Shown piece after piece: positions 1 through 5,118 of a stretch of DNA of 5,118 bases; the first letter of the stretch is position 1; each line of letters starts with the position of its first letter. The notes beneath the pieces were generated by a model that was not told the DNA's origin, ran no database searches, and was given only the letters and a program-made list of their open reading frames with translations. Location: the NCBI GenBank assembly GCA_021780275.1, contig JAJXZC010000267.1:1-5118 (forward strand), read 5' to 3'. The position numbers and the translations under genes are program-made. Source of the stretch: Pseudomonadota bacterium. Its GTDB lineage: Bacteria > Pseudomonadota > Alphaproteobacteria > Parvibaculales > Parvibaculaceae.

Positions 1-275
1 TCCGTCCCGAGCCCGGTGAAGTGGAGACGGATCAGGCGCCCTCCGCAACCGAGGACCTCACTGCCGAACTGCGCCGCTGCAACGCACTCCGTCTGCAAGA
101 CTCCGGCCCGCAAGACTCGGACAACGCGCATTGCCGCGCCGTCTGGGCCGAAAACCGCCGCCGCTTCTTCGATCTTCCGCCGAAGATATCCGCGCGGATC
201 CCTGCGGCCCAATCCGCTCCAACAGCGACTGCATCCCAATCTTCAAACGCAGTTGCCAGAGGTCATGCGCCATGA
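1..275 (+). CDS. trbK: TrbK-alt, putative entry-exclusion protein (5' truncated)
   Basis: The frame is open from the left edge (first full codon at 3) to the TGA at 273-275, giving the last 90 residues of a gene that starts upstream. The visible part has the hallmark of the small TrbK-alt family of alphaproteobacterial trb operons: a charged segment with LRRC, then a second Cys in HCRAVWAENRRRFF, followed by a low-complexity Ala/Pro/Ser tail. The family normally has one N-terminal membrane segment, which would lie outside the window. In RP4, TrbK is the lipoprotein that blocks uptake of the same plasmid by a cell already carrying it; for the alt family this role is assigned mainly by position between trbJ and trbL and has little direct support. 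The stop overlaps the trbL start by 4 bases. The family call is good, the function weaker. Confidence 0.8.
   Translation, partial: RPEPGEVETDQAPSATEDLTAELRRCNALRLQDSGPQDSDNAHCRAVWAENRRRFFDLPPKISARIPAAQSAPTATASQSSNAVARGHAP
258..263 (+). promoter_or_regulatory. Ribosome binding site for trbL
   Basis: AGAGGT lies 8 bases before the ATG at 272. It supports that start over an upstream in-frame codon at 131, which would add 47 Arg/Ser/Pro-rich residues that overlap trbK-alt and do not look like TrbL. Confidence 0.6.
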
Positions 276-1573
276 ACAATGTCGGCGTCATCGACACCTT
301 CCTGAACACGTTCACGACCTATATCGATTCGGGCTTCGGCCTTCTCAAAGGTGAAGTCGCCTATCTCTCCTCGACTCTCATCGTCATCGACGTCACGCTC
401 GCCGGCCTCTTCTGGGCCTGGGGCGCCGATGAAGACATTCTGCAAAGGCTCGTCAAGAAGACGCTCTATATCGGCTTCTTCGCTTTCCTGATTAGCAATT
501 TCAATTCGCTGGCGACGATCATCTTCAACTCATTTTCGGGCCTCGGCCTCAAGGCTGGCGGCTCGACGCTTTCGGCAAACGATTTCCTGCATCCCGGCAA
601 GATCGCCGAAGTCGGTCTCGACGCCGGACAGCCGCTCCTCAATGCCGCCAATCAATTGATGGGCTTCACGAGCTTCTTCGCGAATTTCGTGCAGATCGCG
701 GTCCTGCTCATCTCCTGGCTCATCATTCTCATCGCTTTCTTCATCCTCGCGGTCCAGCTCTTCGTCACATTGATCGAATTCAAGCTGACGACACTCGCGG
801 GCTTCGTCCTCATCCCCTTCGCGCTCTTCGGCAAGACCGCCTTTCTCGCGGAGAAAGTGCTCGGCAACATCGTCGCCTCTGGCGTCAAGGTGATGGTCCT
901 CGCCATCATCGTCGGGATCGGCACCGGTCTCTTCTCGCAATTCACGAGGACCTATGCCTCGGGCCAGCCGACCGTCGAACAAGCACTCTCCGTCGTCCTG
1001 GCGGCCCTTGCTCTTCTCGGTCTCGGCATCTTTGGGCCGGGTATCGCGACGGGCCTCGTCTCCGGAGCGCCGCAACTCGGCGCGGGGGCTGCGGCCGGAA
1101 CGGGTATTGCCGTCGGCGGTCTTGCGCTCGCCGGCGCCGGCGCAGCAGGTCTCGCCGGAAGGGGAATGATGGCCGCGGCTGGCGCTGGCATGCGCGGCGG
1201 CGCGATGCTCGCCGGTGGTGCCTCTTCCTCCTACACGCTCGCGTCAGCGGGGCAATCCGGCGCTTCGGGTCTGGCGTCTGGCCTTGGTGGCATCGGACGG
1301 GCTGCGGCGGCCGCCCGTGCCGGCGAAACCATGAGCGAGAGTTTCGACTCCGGTGCCCGCACTGGCCTCGCCGCAACCGGCGGTGCGTCAACCCTGGGCA
1401 CGATCGGCGGTTCAGACGCTGGCGATGCTGCCTCTGCATCGCCACCGGACTGGGCGCGGAAACTCAAACGGGGACAGTCCCTGCGCCACGGCGCATCGAC
1501 CGCGATCCATGCCGTGCGCGCCGGCGACAGCGCTGGTGGCGGCCATTCCGTCGATCTTTCGCAAGGGGAATGA
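272..1573 (+). CDS. trbL: TrbL, polytopic inner-membrane protein of the conjugative T4SS
   Basis: The product (433 aa) is the VirB6-like inner-membrane channel component of the mating-pair apparatus. Hydrophobic segments lie at roughly residues 30-50, 65-85, 136-168 (long enough for two helices), 172-187, 203-221 and 238-263. Residues 265-350 are an Ala/Gly-rich low-complexity stretch, and the end carries the typical TrbL tail around PPDWARKLKRGQSLRHG and HAVRAGDS, followed by GGGHSVDLSQGE. The length fits the family (about 430-460 aa). The ATG at 272 overlaps the trbK-alt stop (ATGA) and has a ribosome binding site at 258-263. The gene stops at 1571-1573, overlapping or abutting trbF. The Ala/Gly region raises local GC to about 80% (48 of 60 bases at 1081-1140). 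There is no sign of a frameshift. Confidence 0.96.
   Translation: MNNVGVIDTFLNTFTTYIDSGFGLLKGEVAYLSSTLIVIDVTLAGLFWAWGADEDILQRLVKKTLYIGFFAFLISNFNSLATIIFNSFSGLGLKAGGSTLSANDFLHPGKIAEVGLDAGQPLLNAANQLMGFTSFFANFVQIAVLLISWLIILIAFFILAVQLFVTLIEFKLTTLAGFVLIPFALFGKTAFLAEKVLGNIVASGVKVMVLAIIVGIGTGLFSQFTRTYASGQPTVEQALSVVLAALALLGLGIFGPGIATGLVSGAPQLGAGAAAGTGIAVGGLALAGAGAAGLAGRGMMAAAGAGMRGGAMLAGGASSSYTLASAGQSGASGLASGLGGIGRAAAAARAGETMSESFDSGARTGLAATGGASTLGTIGGSDAGDAASASPPDWARKLKRGQSLRHGASTAIHAVRAGDSAGGGHSVDLSQGE
1563..1569 (+). promoter_or_regulatory. Ribosome binding site that decides the trbF start
   Basis: AAGGGGA sits at the very end of trbL. It touches the ATG at 1570, too close for normal initiation, but is 6 bases from the ATG at 1576. 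The second ATG is therefore the better start, although the first fits the 4-base overlap pattern of the operon. Confidence 0.6.
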
Positions 1574-1575
1574 GC

Positions 1576-2262
1576 ATGGTCTTCCGCCGCTCTTCGATCC
1601 GTTATGGCCGCACGCCGGAACCCGAGACGCCCTATCAGAAAGCCGCGCAAGTCTGGGACGAGCGCATTGGCGCGGCGCGCGTGCAAGCCAAGAACTGGCG
1701 CCTGATGGCGTTCGGTTCGCTCTTCCTTTCGGCAGGACTTGCGAGCGCGCTCGTCTGGCAGTCTTTGCGCGGCACCGTCGTTCCCTGGATCGTCCAAGTC
1801 GATAAACTCGGACAAGCCGCGGTCATCGCACCAGCGACCGCCGATTACACGCCGACCGATCCGCAGATCGCCTGGTATCTCGCCCGCTTCATCCAGGACG
1901 TGCGCGGCGCGCCTGCCGATCCGGTCATCGTCCGCGAGAACTGGTTGCAAGCCTACGATTTCACGACGACCTCCGGCGCCGTCGCGCTCAACGACTACGC
2001 TCGCGCCGACGATCCCTTTGCCAAGCTCGGCAAGCAGCAGGTCGCCATCGACGTTTCAAGTGTGATCCGGGCCTCGCCATCCTCGTTCCGCGTCGCTTGG
2101 ACCGAACGTCGTTACGAGGACAGCGCTCTCGCCGACACATCCCACTGGACCGCGATCCTGACGATCGCGATCGATCCACCCACCGATGCCGACAAGCTCC
2201 GCAAGAACCCACTCGGCATCTACGTCTCCGCCATCAACTGGTCGAAGGAACTCGGACAATGA
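1576..2262 (+). CDS. trbF: TrbF, VirB8-like bitopic T4SS protein
   Basis: This is the VirB8-type assembly factor of the conjugation channel: a short cytoplasmic N-terminus, one membrane helix and a periplasmic domain that contacts other channel proteins. The 228-residue product begins with the family signature RYGRTPEPETPYQKAAQVWD (residues 9-28), continues into ARVQAKNWRLMAFG, and has a single hydrophobic helix at about 43-63. The remaining roughly 165 residues match the VirB8/TrbF fold, with VVPWIVQVDKLG just after the membrane and the conserved-looking ending NPLGIYVSAINWSKEL. Length is normal. I chose ATG 1576 because of the spacing from AAGGGGA; ATG 1570 would add two residues and give the ATGA overlap with trbL. 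The stop overlaps trbG by 4 bases. Confidence 0.96.
   Translation: MVFRRSSIRYGRTPEPETPYQKAAQVWDERIGAARVQAKNWRLMAFGSLFLSAGLASALVWQSLRGTVVPWIVQVDKLGQAAVIAPATADYTPTDPQIAWYLARFIQDVRGAPADPVIVRENWLQAYDFTTTSGAVALNDYARADDPFAKLGKQQVAIDVSSVIRASPSSFRVAWTERRYEDSALADTSHWTAILTIAIDPPTDADKLRKNPLGIYVSAINWSKELGQ
2244..2250 (+). promoter_or_regulatory. Ribosome binding site for trbG
   Basis: GAAGGAA inside the end of trbF lies 8 bases before the ATG at 2259. It supports that start even though it gives TrbG an unusually long N-terminal region. There is no in-frame ATG, GTG or TTG between 2259 and the lipobox apart from a GTG inside the hydrophobic core. Confidence 0.65.
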
Positions 2263-3341
2263 AGCCTGCGTCTCGCCAAGCCGGAAGGCCGGCTTTCCTC
2301 TCTGCAACCGACATTGGCTCCGAGTGCGCTCGCCGCAAAGAGGGAAATAAGTTCTTCCGCAGATCCCAGATCACAATCCTCCTTCTCTCCGCTGTGGGCC
2401 TCGGCGGTTGCGCCCCGAAATTCATACCGCCCGACATCAGCTATGACGATTTCGCGCCGGCGCGGCTCGCCCATGATCCGCCGGCACCCATTCGGATCGT
2501 CGAAGTGCCGCGACCGCTGCCGCTGCCCGGCCAGTTGAAGCCGCTCTATGCCGGCAAGGAAGCGCCCGAACCATCGGATCCCAAGGTCCGGGTCAATCGC
2601 GCCAATGAAGCGGCACGCGTGCAACCAGTCCGCGACGGTTTCATCAACGCGGTCCAGGTCTATCCCTTCTCGGGCGGGGCGCTCTATCAGGTCTATACCG
2701 CCCCCGGACAGATCACCGATATCGCGCTTCAGGACGGCGAACAGCTTGTTGGCTCAGGCCCCGTCGCTGCCGGCGACACGGTGCGCTGGATCGTCGGCGA
2801 CACCACAAGCGGCGTGGCGCAAAACCAGAAAGTCCACATCCTCGTCAAGCCGGTAAGGCCCGACCTTGTCACCAATCTCATCATCAATACTGACCGGCGG
2901 ACTTATTTCCTCGAACTGCGCTCGACAGACAAGACCTATATGGCCTCCGTCTCCTGGCAATATCCGGAAGACCAGTTGATTGCGCTCCGCCAGCAGAATG
3001 CTGAGGCTTGGGCCGCGGCGCCCATCGCGGCGGGCATCGACATTTCGGCGCTGAATTTCCGCTATGCGATCGAAGGCGACACGCCGGCCTGGCGACCCTT
3101 ACGCGCTTTCGATGATGGGCAGAAAGTCTACATCGAATTTCCGCGCGGCATCGTTCAAGGCGAAATGCCACCGCTCTTCGTCATCGGGTCGGGTGGCGCC
3201 TCCGAACTCGTCAATTACCGCGTCCGCCAGAACTATTACATCGTCGATCGTCTCTTCGGCGCCGCGGAGTTGCGGCTCGGCGACAAGGACAGCAAACGGC
3301 GAGTCCGGATCGTGCGCACTGACGGAAGGCGCCGGTCGTGA
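2259..3341 (+). CDS. trbG: TrbG, VirB9-like outer-membrane lipoprotein of the T4SS
   Basis: TrbG is the VirB9/CagX-type component that forms the outer-membrane core complex with TrbI. The product has 360 residues. A lipoprotein signal is visible: basic FFRRS (32-36), a hydrophobic core ITILLLSAVGLGG and the lipobox Cys at residue 51. A Pro-rich linker follows (IRIVEVPRPLPLPGQLKPLY), then the VirB9 domain from about 129 (INAVQVYPFSGGALYQVY) to the end, including a C-terminal VNYRVRQNYYIVDRLF (about 318-333). The oddity is the N-terminus: about 30 polar residues (PASRQAGRPAFLSATDIG and onward) precede the usual signal peptide. The encoding DNA is rich in inverted repeats (2278-2347), and the segment looks like an in-frame insertion just after the start. 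The start overlaps the trbF stop (ATGA) and has a good ribosome binding site. The gene overlaps trbI by 4 bases. Confidence 0.95.
   Translation: MKPASRQAGRPAFLSATDIGSECARRKEGNKFFRRSQITILLLSAVGLGGCAPKFIPPDISYDDFAPARLAHDPPAPIRIVEVPRPLPLPGQLKPLYAGKEAPEPSDPKVRVNRANEAARVQPVRDGFINAVQVYPFSGGALYQVYTAPGQITDIALQDGEQLVGSGPVAAGDTVRWIVGDTTSGVAQNQKVHILVKPVRPDLVTNLIINTDRRTYFLELRSTDKTYMASVSWQYPEDQLIALRQQNAEAWAAAPIAAGIDISALNFRYAIEGDTPAWRPLRAFDDGQKVYIEFPRGIVQGEMPPLFVIGSGGASELVNYRVRQNYYIVDRLFGAAELRLGDKDSKRRVRIVRTDGRRRS
2278..2295. repeat. Perfect 7-bp inverted repeat with 4-base loop, early in trbG
   Basis: AAGCCGG (2278-2284) and CCGGCTT (2289-2295) are exact reverse complements around the loop AAGG. The hairpin begins 17 bases after the trbG start codon, in the unusual N-terminal extension. 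It is not followed by a T-run, so it does not look like an intrinsic terminator. It could be part of a small palindromic element or affect trbG translation; a hairpin of this size can also occur by chance in GC-rich DNA. Confidence 0.5.
2294..2347. repeat. Imperfect inverted repeat enclosing a small hairpin in trbG
   Basis: TTTCCTCTCTGC (2294-2305) pairs with GCAAAGAGGGAAA (2335-2347) at 11 positions, with one mismatch (2302/2338) and one bulged base. Between the arms, CGAG (2321-2324) and CTCG (2329-2332) form a further short stem with loop TGCG. With the adjacent hairpin at 2278-2295, this makes the whole trbG N-terminal extension strongly self-complementary. Confidence 0.4.
3324..3329 (+). 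promoter_or_regulatory. Ribosome binding site for trbI
   Basis: GGAAGG lies 8 bases before the GTG at 3338 and supports this non-ATG start. No in-frame ATG occurs between it and the membrane helix. Confidence 0.6.
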
Positions 3342-4522
3342 CAGAGACTCCGAATAACGAATCCGCTTCGGTGACGCCGGATCTCCGGCTGCGTGCCGCG
3401 CCGCCGCGCGTTACACGCCTGTCGCGGCGGGTCCTCATCGCGATCAGCGGGTCTTCGGCGCTCGTCATCGCCGCGGCACTTGGCTACGCGCTCCACACGC
3501 GCCACGACAATGGCAACGGCCAGGAACTTCTCAATCTTGAGAACCGGCCGACGGCCGATGCTTTGCTCGGCCTCCCCAAGGATTATACCGGCCTGCCGCG
3601 CTCCGTGCCGCGGCTTGGGCCGGCTCTGCCCGGCGATCTCGGCCGGCCAATCCTCAACGCCGGCAATCCCAACATTCTCTTGCCGCCGGCGTCCTCGGAT
3701 GCCGACGCGCAACGGCTTGCACAGGAGACGGAAGCGGCGCGTGTCAGCCGCCTCTTCACTCAGACGGAATTGCGACCCTCGAATATCGCTCAAGCCATCC
3801 GGGCCGAAGCCAACGCCGCGTCCTCTGCGCCGATTCCGCCGGCGGATTCGAGCGCCACACAGAACATGCAAGATCGCAAGACCGCGTTTCTCGACGCCCC
3901 AATCGATCGGCGAACCTTGAGCGCGGATCGCTTGGCGAGAGTTCCCACACCCTATGTCGTCCAGGCCGGCACGATCATTCCAGCAGCACTCATCACCGGC
4001 ATCCGCTCCGATTTGCCGGGGCAAATCACCGCTCAGGTGACCGAAGCGGTCTATGACAGCCCGACCGGCAAATATCTGCTGATCCCGCAAGGCGCGCGCC
4101 TCATCGGCCAATACGATAGTTCCGTTTCCTTCGGACAAAGCCGCGTCCTGCTCGTCTGGACCCGCCTCGTCATGCCGAACGGCACATCGATCGTGCTCGA
4201 ACGCCTGCCTGGAGCCGATGCAAGCGGCTATGCTGGGCTGGAAGATGATGTCGATTACCACTGGGCCATGCTGTTCGAGGCCGCCGCGCTTTCGACCCTG
4301 CTCAGCGTTGGTTCAGAAGCCGGCACCAGCAATGGCGAGAACAGTCTCGCACAGGCAATCCGCATGGGCGCCTCGAACAGTACCAGCCAGATCGGTCAGC
4401 AAATCGTCGAACGTCAGCTCAACATCCAGCCGACGCTCACCATCCGGCCGGGATTTCCGGTGCGGGTTATGGTCAACCGCGATCTCGTCCTGGAGCCCTA
4501 CAGCGATGGATCACCGCCATGA
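3338..4522 (+). CDS. trbI: TrbI, VirB10-like envelope-spanning T4SS protein
   Basis: TrbI corresponds to VirB10, which is anchored in the inner membrane and reaches the outer membrane, joining TrbG to form the core of the conjugation channel. The 394-residue product has a short cytoplasmic region with RLSRR, one membrane helix at about 32-52, and the trb-family linker NRPTADALLGLPKDYTGLPR with PALPGDLGRPILNAGNPNI. A Pro/Ala-rich periplasmic stalk follows. The VirB10 domain starts at about 206 (YVVQAGTIIPAALITGIRSD) and includes LIPQGARLIGQYDSSVSFGQ. A hydrophobic segment WAMLFEAAALSTLL (309-322) sits where VirB10 has its outer-membrane antenna, and the end is TIRPGFPVRVMVNRDLVL. Length is within the usual range. 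It starts with GTG in a 4-base overlap with trbG and overlaps the next gene by 4 bases. Confidence 0.96.
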   Translation: MTETPNNESASVTPDLRLRAAPPRVTRLSRRVLIAISGSSALVIAAALGYALHTRHDNGNGQELLNLENRPTADALLGLPKDYTGLPRSVPRLGPALPGDLGRPILNAGNPNILLPPASSDADAQRLAQETEAARVSRLFTQTELRPSNIAQAIRAEANAASSAPIPPADSSATQNMQDRKTAFLDAPIDRRTLSADRLARVPTPYVVQAGTIIPAALITGIRSDLPGQITAQVTEAVYDSPTGKYLLIPQGARLIGQYDSSVSFGQSRVLLVWTRLVMPNGTSIVLERLPGADASGYAGLEDDVDYHWAMLFEAAALSTLLSVGSEAGTSNGENSLAQAIRMGASNSTSQIGQQIVERQLNIQPTLTIRPGFPVRVMVNRDLVLEPYSDGSPP

Positions 4523-4743
4523 CGAAATTGAAGCTCGGTCCGCTTGAAGACGATAAGCCGGTCAAACTTACGGTCGAACTTCCAGCGGCCGTGCATCGCG
4601 ATCTGGTCGCCTATGCCAAGCTTCTCGCAAGTACTGGCGGACGGGAAATCCCCGATCCCGCAAAACTCATCGTACCGATGATTCAGCGTTTCATGGCGAC
4701 TGATCGCGGCTTTTCAAAAACACGGCGTCGTTTGGAGAGTTAG
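4519..4743 (+). CDS. DUF2274 family protein, ribbon-helix-helix-like
   Basis: This 74-residue protein matches the DUF2274 family, regularly the last gene of trb operons of this type. The family has no established function. The opening MTKLKLGPLEDDKPVKLTVE is characteristic, as are HRDLVAYAKLLA, DPAKLIVPMIQRFMATDR and a basic end (KTRRR). The pattern of one strand (about 15-21), a helix (23-38) and a second helix (45-60) resembles a ribbon-helix-helix DNA-binding fold, suggesting a small dimeric regulator; this is my inference. The ATG overlaps the trbI stop (ATGA). Only a weak GGA (4508-4510) precedes it, so translation probably depends on ribosomes finishing trbI. The last 53 bases are also read on the opposite strand by the LysR gene. 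Confidence 0.9.
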   Translation: MTKLKLGPLEDDKPVKLTVELPAAVHRDLVAYAKLLASTGGREIPDPAKLIVPMIQRFMATDRGFSKTRRRLES

Positions 4744-5118
4744 CTACGCTTTGCGCTCGCCGGAGGTTGGGATATCGGCGTCGAAGGATGTCAAGAAACG
4801 GCTCAAGCGTCGGATTATTATTATCCCGGCGCCAATATGCGCTGAAGTCAAGACGCGTCGGGCGATCGCCATCGTGCACTTCGCGATAAACGACATCCTC
4901 ATATTGCGCGCCGGTTGCACCTTCGAGGACAAGCAATGGCTCGTTCAAGATTCCAACCAAACTGAGCAATCGATCTAGGCCCGCAGCTTGGGGAAGTGTT
5001 CGACCCAAGCTGGAATTACCAAGTTTCCTCGTTAGCAATTGCTCGAACTCGGGTGCTGGACCACGCTCAGGAATGATCAGTCGCTCATTTTTGATTTCAC
5101 CCCATTGGATGATGGATC
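4691..5118 (-). CDS. LysR-family transcriptional regulator, C-terminal part (5' truncated)
   Basis: The minus strand is open from the right edge to a TGA at 4693-4691, so the gene starts outside the window and its helix-turn-helix domain is not visible. The roughly 140 visible residues look like the end of a LysR effector-binding domain: WGEIKNERLIIPERGPAPEF, then AGLDRLLSLVG, LLVLEGATGAQY, VVYREV, and the family-typical ending FSAYWRRDNNNPTLEPFLDI followed by LRRRYPNL. LysR genes next to the DUF2274 gene are common in related conjugative elements; the effector and targets are unknown. About 23 residues after YPNL appear to be an extra tail, the last 17 of them read antisense to the DUF2274 gene. 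The DNA is about 52% GC over 4801-5100, below the trb genes. It is probably a functional gene but could be a decaying one, since most of it is out of view. The TTG at 5038 is not the start, because homology continues upstream of it. Confidence 0.85.
   Translation of the reverse strand, partial: SIIQWGEIKNERLIIPERGPAPEFEQLLTRKLGNSSLGRTLPQAAGLDRLLSLVGILNEPLLVLEGATGAQYEDVVYREVHDGDRPTRLDFSAYWRRDNNNPTLEPFLDILRRRYPNLRRAQSVANSPNDAVFLKSRDQSP
4984..5012. repeat. Perfect 9-bp inverted repeat inside the LysR gene
   Basis: CAGCTTGGG (4984-4992) and CCCAAGCTG (5004-5012) are exact reverse complements separated by 11 bases. The structure is wholly within coding sequence and has no T-run on either side, so it is not a convincing terminator. 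It may be chance or a structured element in the mRNA. Confidence 0.45.

Larger units (their letters stand above)
1..4743 (+). mobile_element. 3' part of a trb conjugative transfer operon (ICE or plasmid)
   Basis: The order trbK-alt, trbL, trbF, trbG, trbI, DUF2274 on one strand without gaps is the distal half of the trb cluster found in alphaproteobacterial integrative conjugative elements and some plasmids. The proximal genes (trbB, C, D, E, J) are expected upstream of position 1. No element boundary, integrase or origin of transfer is visible, so the extent of the element and whether it is chromosomal cannot be told. Confidence 0.75.

Noticed and set aside
131..271. Upstream in-frame extension of trbL
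   Set aside because: It would overlap almost half of the visible trbK-alt and add an Arg/Ser/Pro-rich stretch unlike TrbL; ATG 272 has the right spacing from AGAGGT and the 4-base overlap.
530..1075. Minus-strand open frame of 181 codons, very rich in Asp, Glu and Arg
   Set aside because: The charged composition is the antisense reading of the hydrophobic TrbL membrane segments.
1231..1950. Minus-strand open frame of 239 codons across the trbL/trbF junction
   Set aside because: Arg/Ala/Pro-rich shadow of two well-supported plus-strand genes, with no family resemblance.
2162..2173. 12-bp perfect palindrome CGATCGCGATCG in trbF
   Set aside because: About one such palindrome is expected by chance in 5 kb, and the bases encode ordinary TrbF residues.
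2352..2380. Possible twin-arginine (Tat) signal in TrbG (FFRRSQ)
   Set aside because: The residues after the Arg pair do not fit the Tat consensus, and the hydrophobic core with a lipobox Cys fits an ordinary lipoprotein signal.
3236..4261. Long open frame (341 codons) on the minus strand, antisense to trbI and the end of trbG
   Set aside because: It is Arg-rich with no recognisable domain and lies opposite clear TrbG and TrbI sequence; codon bias in GC-rich genes commonly leaves the antisense frame open.
4751..4978. Plus-strand open frame of 75 codons after the DUF2274 gene
   Set aside because: It is the antisense of the LysR coding sequence and has no start signal or recognisable family.
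4744..5118. Gene-free 3' region that might hold a terminator or attachment site
   Set aside because: The minus strand is coding (LysR C-terminus) throughout. I found no stem followed by a T-run and no tRNA-like or direct-repeat sequence.

Overview
The window is the 3' end of a Trb-type conjugative transfer operon (P-type/VirB-like type IV secretion system). It reads left to right as the end of trbK-alt, then trbL, trbF, trbG, trbI and a small DUF2274 gene. A LysR-type regulator, cut by the right edge, lies on the opposite strand and converges on the operon. This order, the GC-rich DNA and the protein signatures fit the integrative conjugative elements (or plasmids) of Alphaproteobacteria, most likely Hyphomicrobiales. 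I cannot name the genus, nor decide between a chromosomal ICE and a plasmid, because no integrase, relaxase, replication gene or attachment site is in view.

Positions 1-4743 form one tightly packed transcription unit. Four junctions are 4-base ATGA or GTGA overlaps (272-275, 2259-2262, 3338-3341, 4519-4522). The trbL/trbF junction has a fifth such overlap (1570-1573), followed by a second, better-placed ATG at 1576. No promoter or terminator is visible inside, so the promoter should lie upstream of the window, before the early trb genes. The products cover the inner-membrane and core parts of the channel: TrbL (VirB6-like polytopic protein), TrbF (VirB8-like bitopic protein), TrbG (VirB9-like outer-membrane lipoprotein) and TrbI (VirB10-like protein spanning the envelope). 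TrbK-alt is a putative entry-exclusion protein. The DUF2274 protein looks like a ribbon-helix-helix DNA-binding protein.

The region from 4744 to 5118 is not empty: the minus strand is open to the right edge and encodes the C-terminal effector-binding part of a LysR-family regulator. Its stop lies inside the DUF2274 gene (53-base tail-to-tail overlap). By hand count its DNA is about 52% GC over 4801-5100, clearly below the trb genes.

I see no wholly new system. The best leads are an unusual N-terminal extension of TrbG encoded by palindrome-rich DNA (about 2265-2350), the ribbon-helix-helix appearance of the DUF2274 protein, and the overlapping convergent arrangement of that gene with a compositionally different LysR gene.
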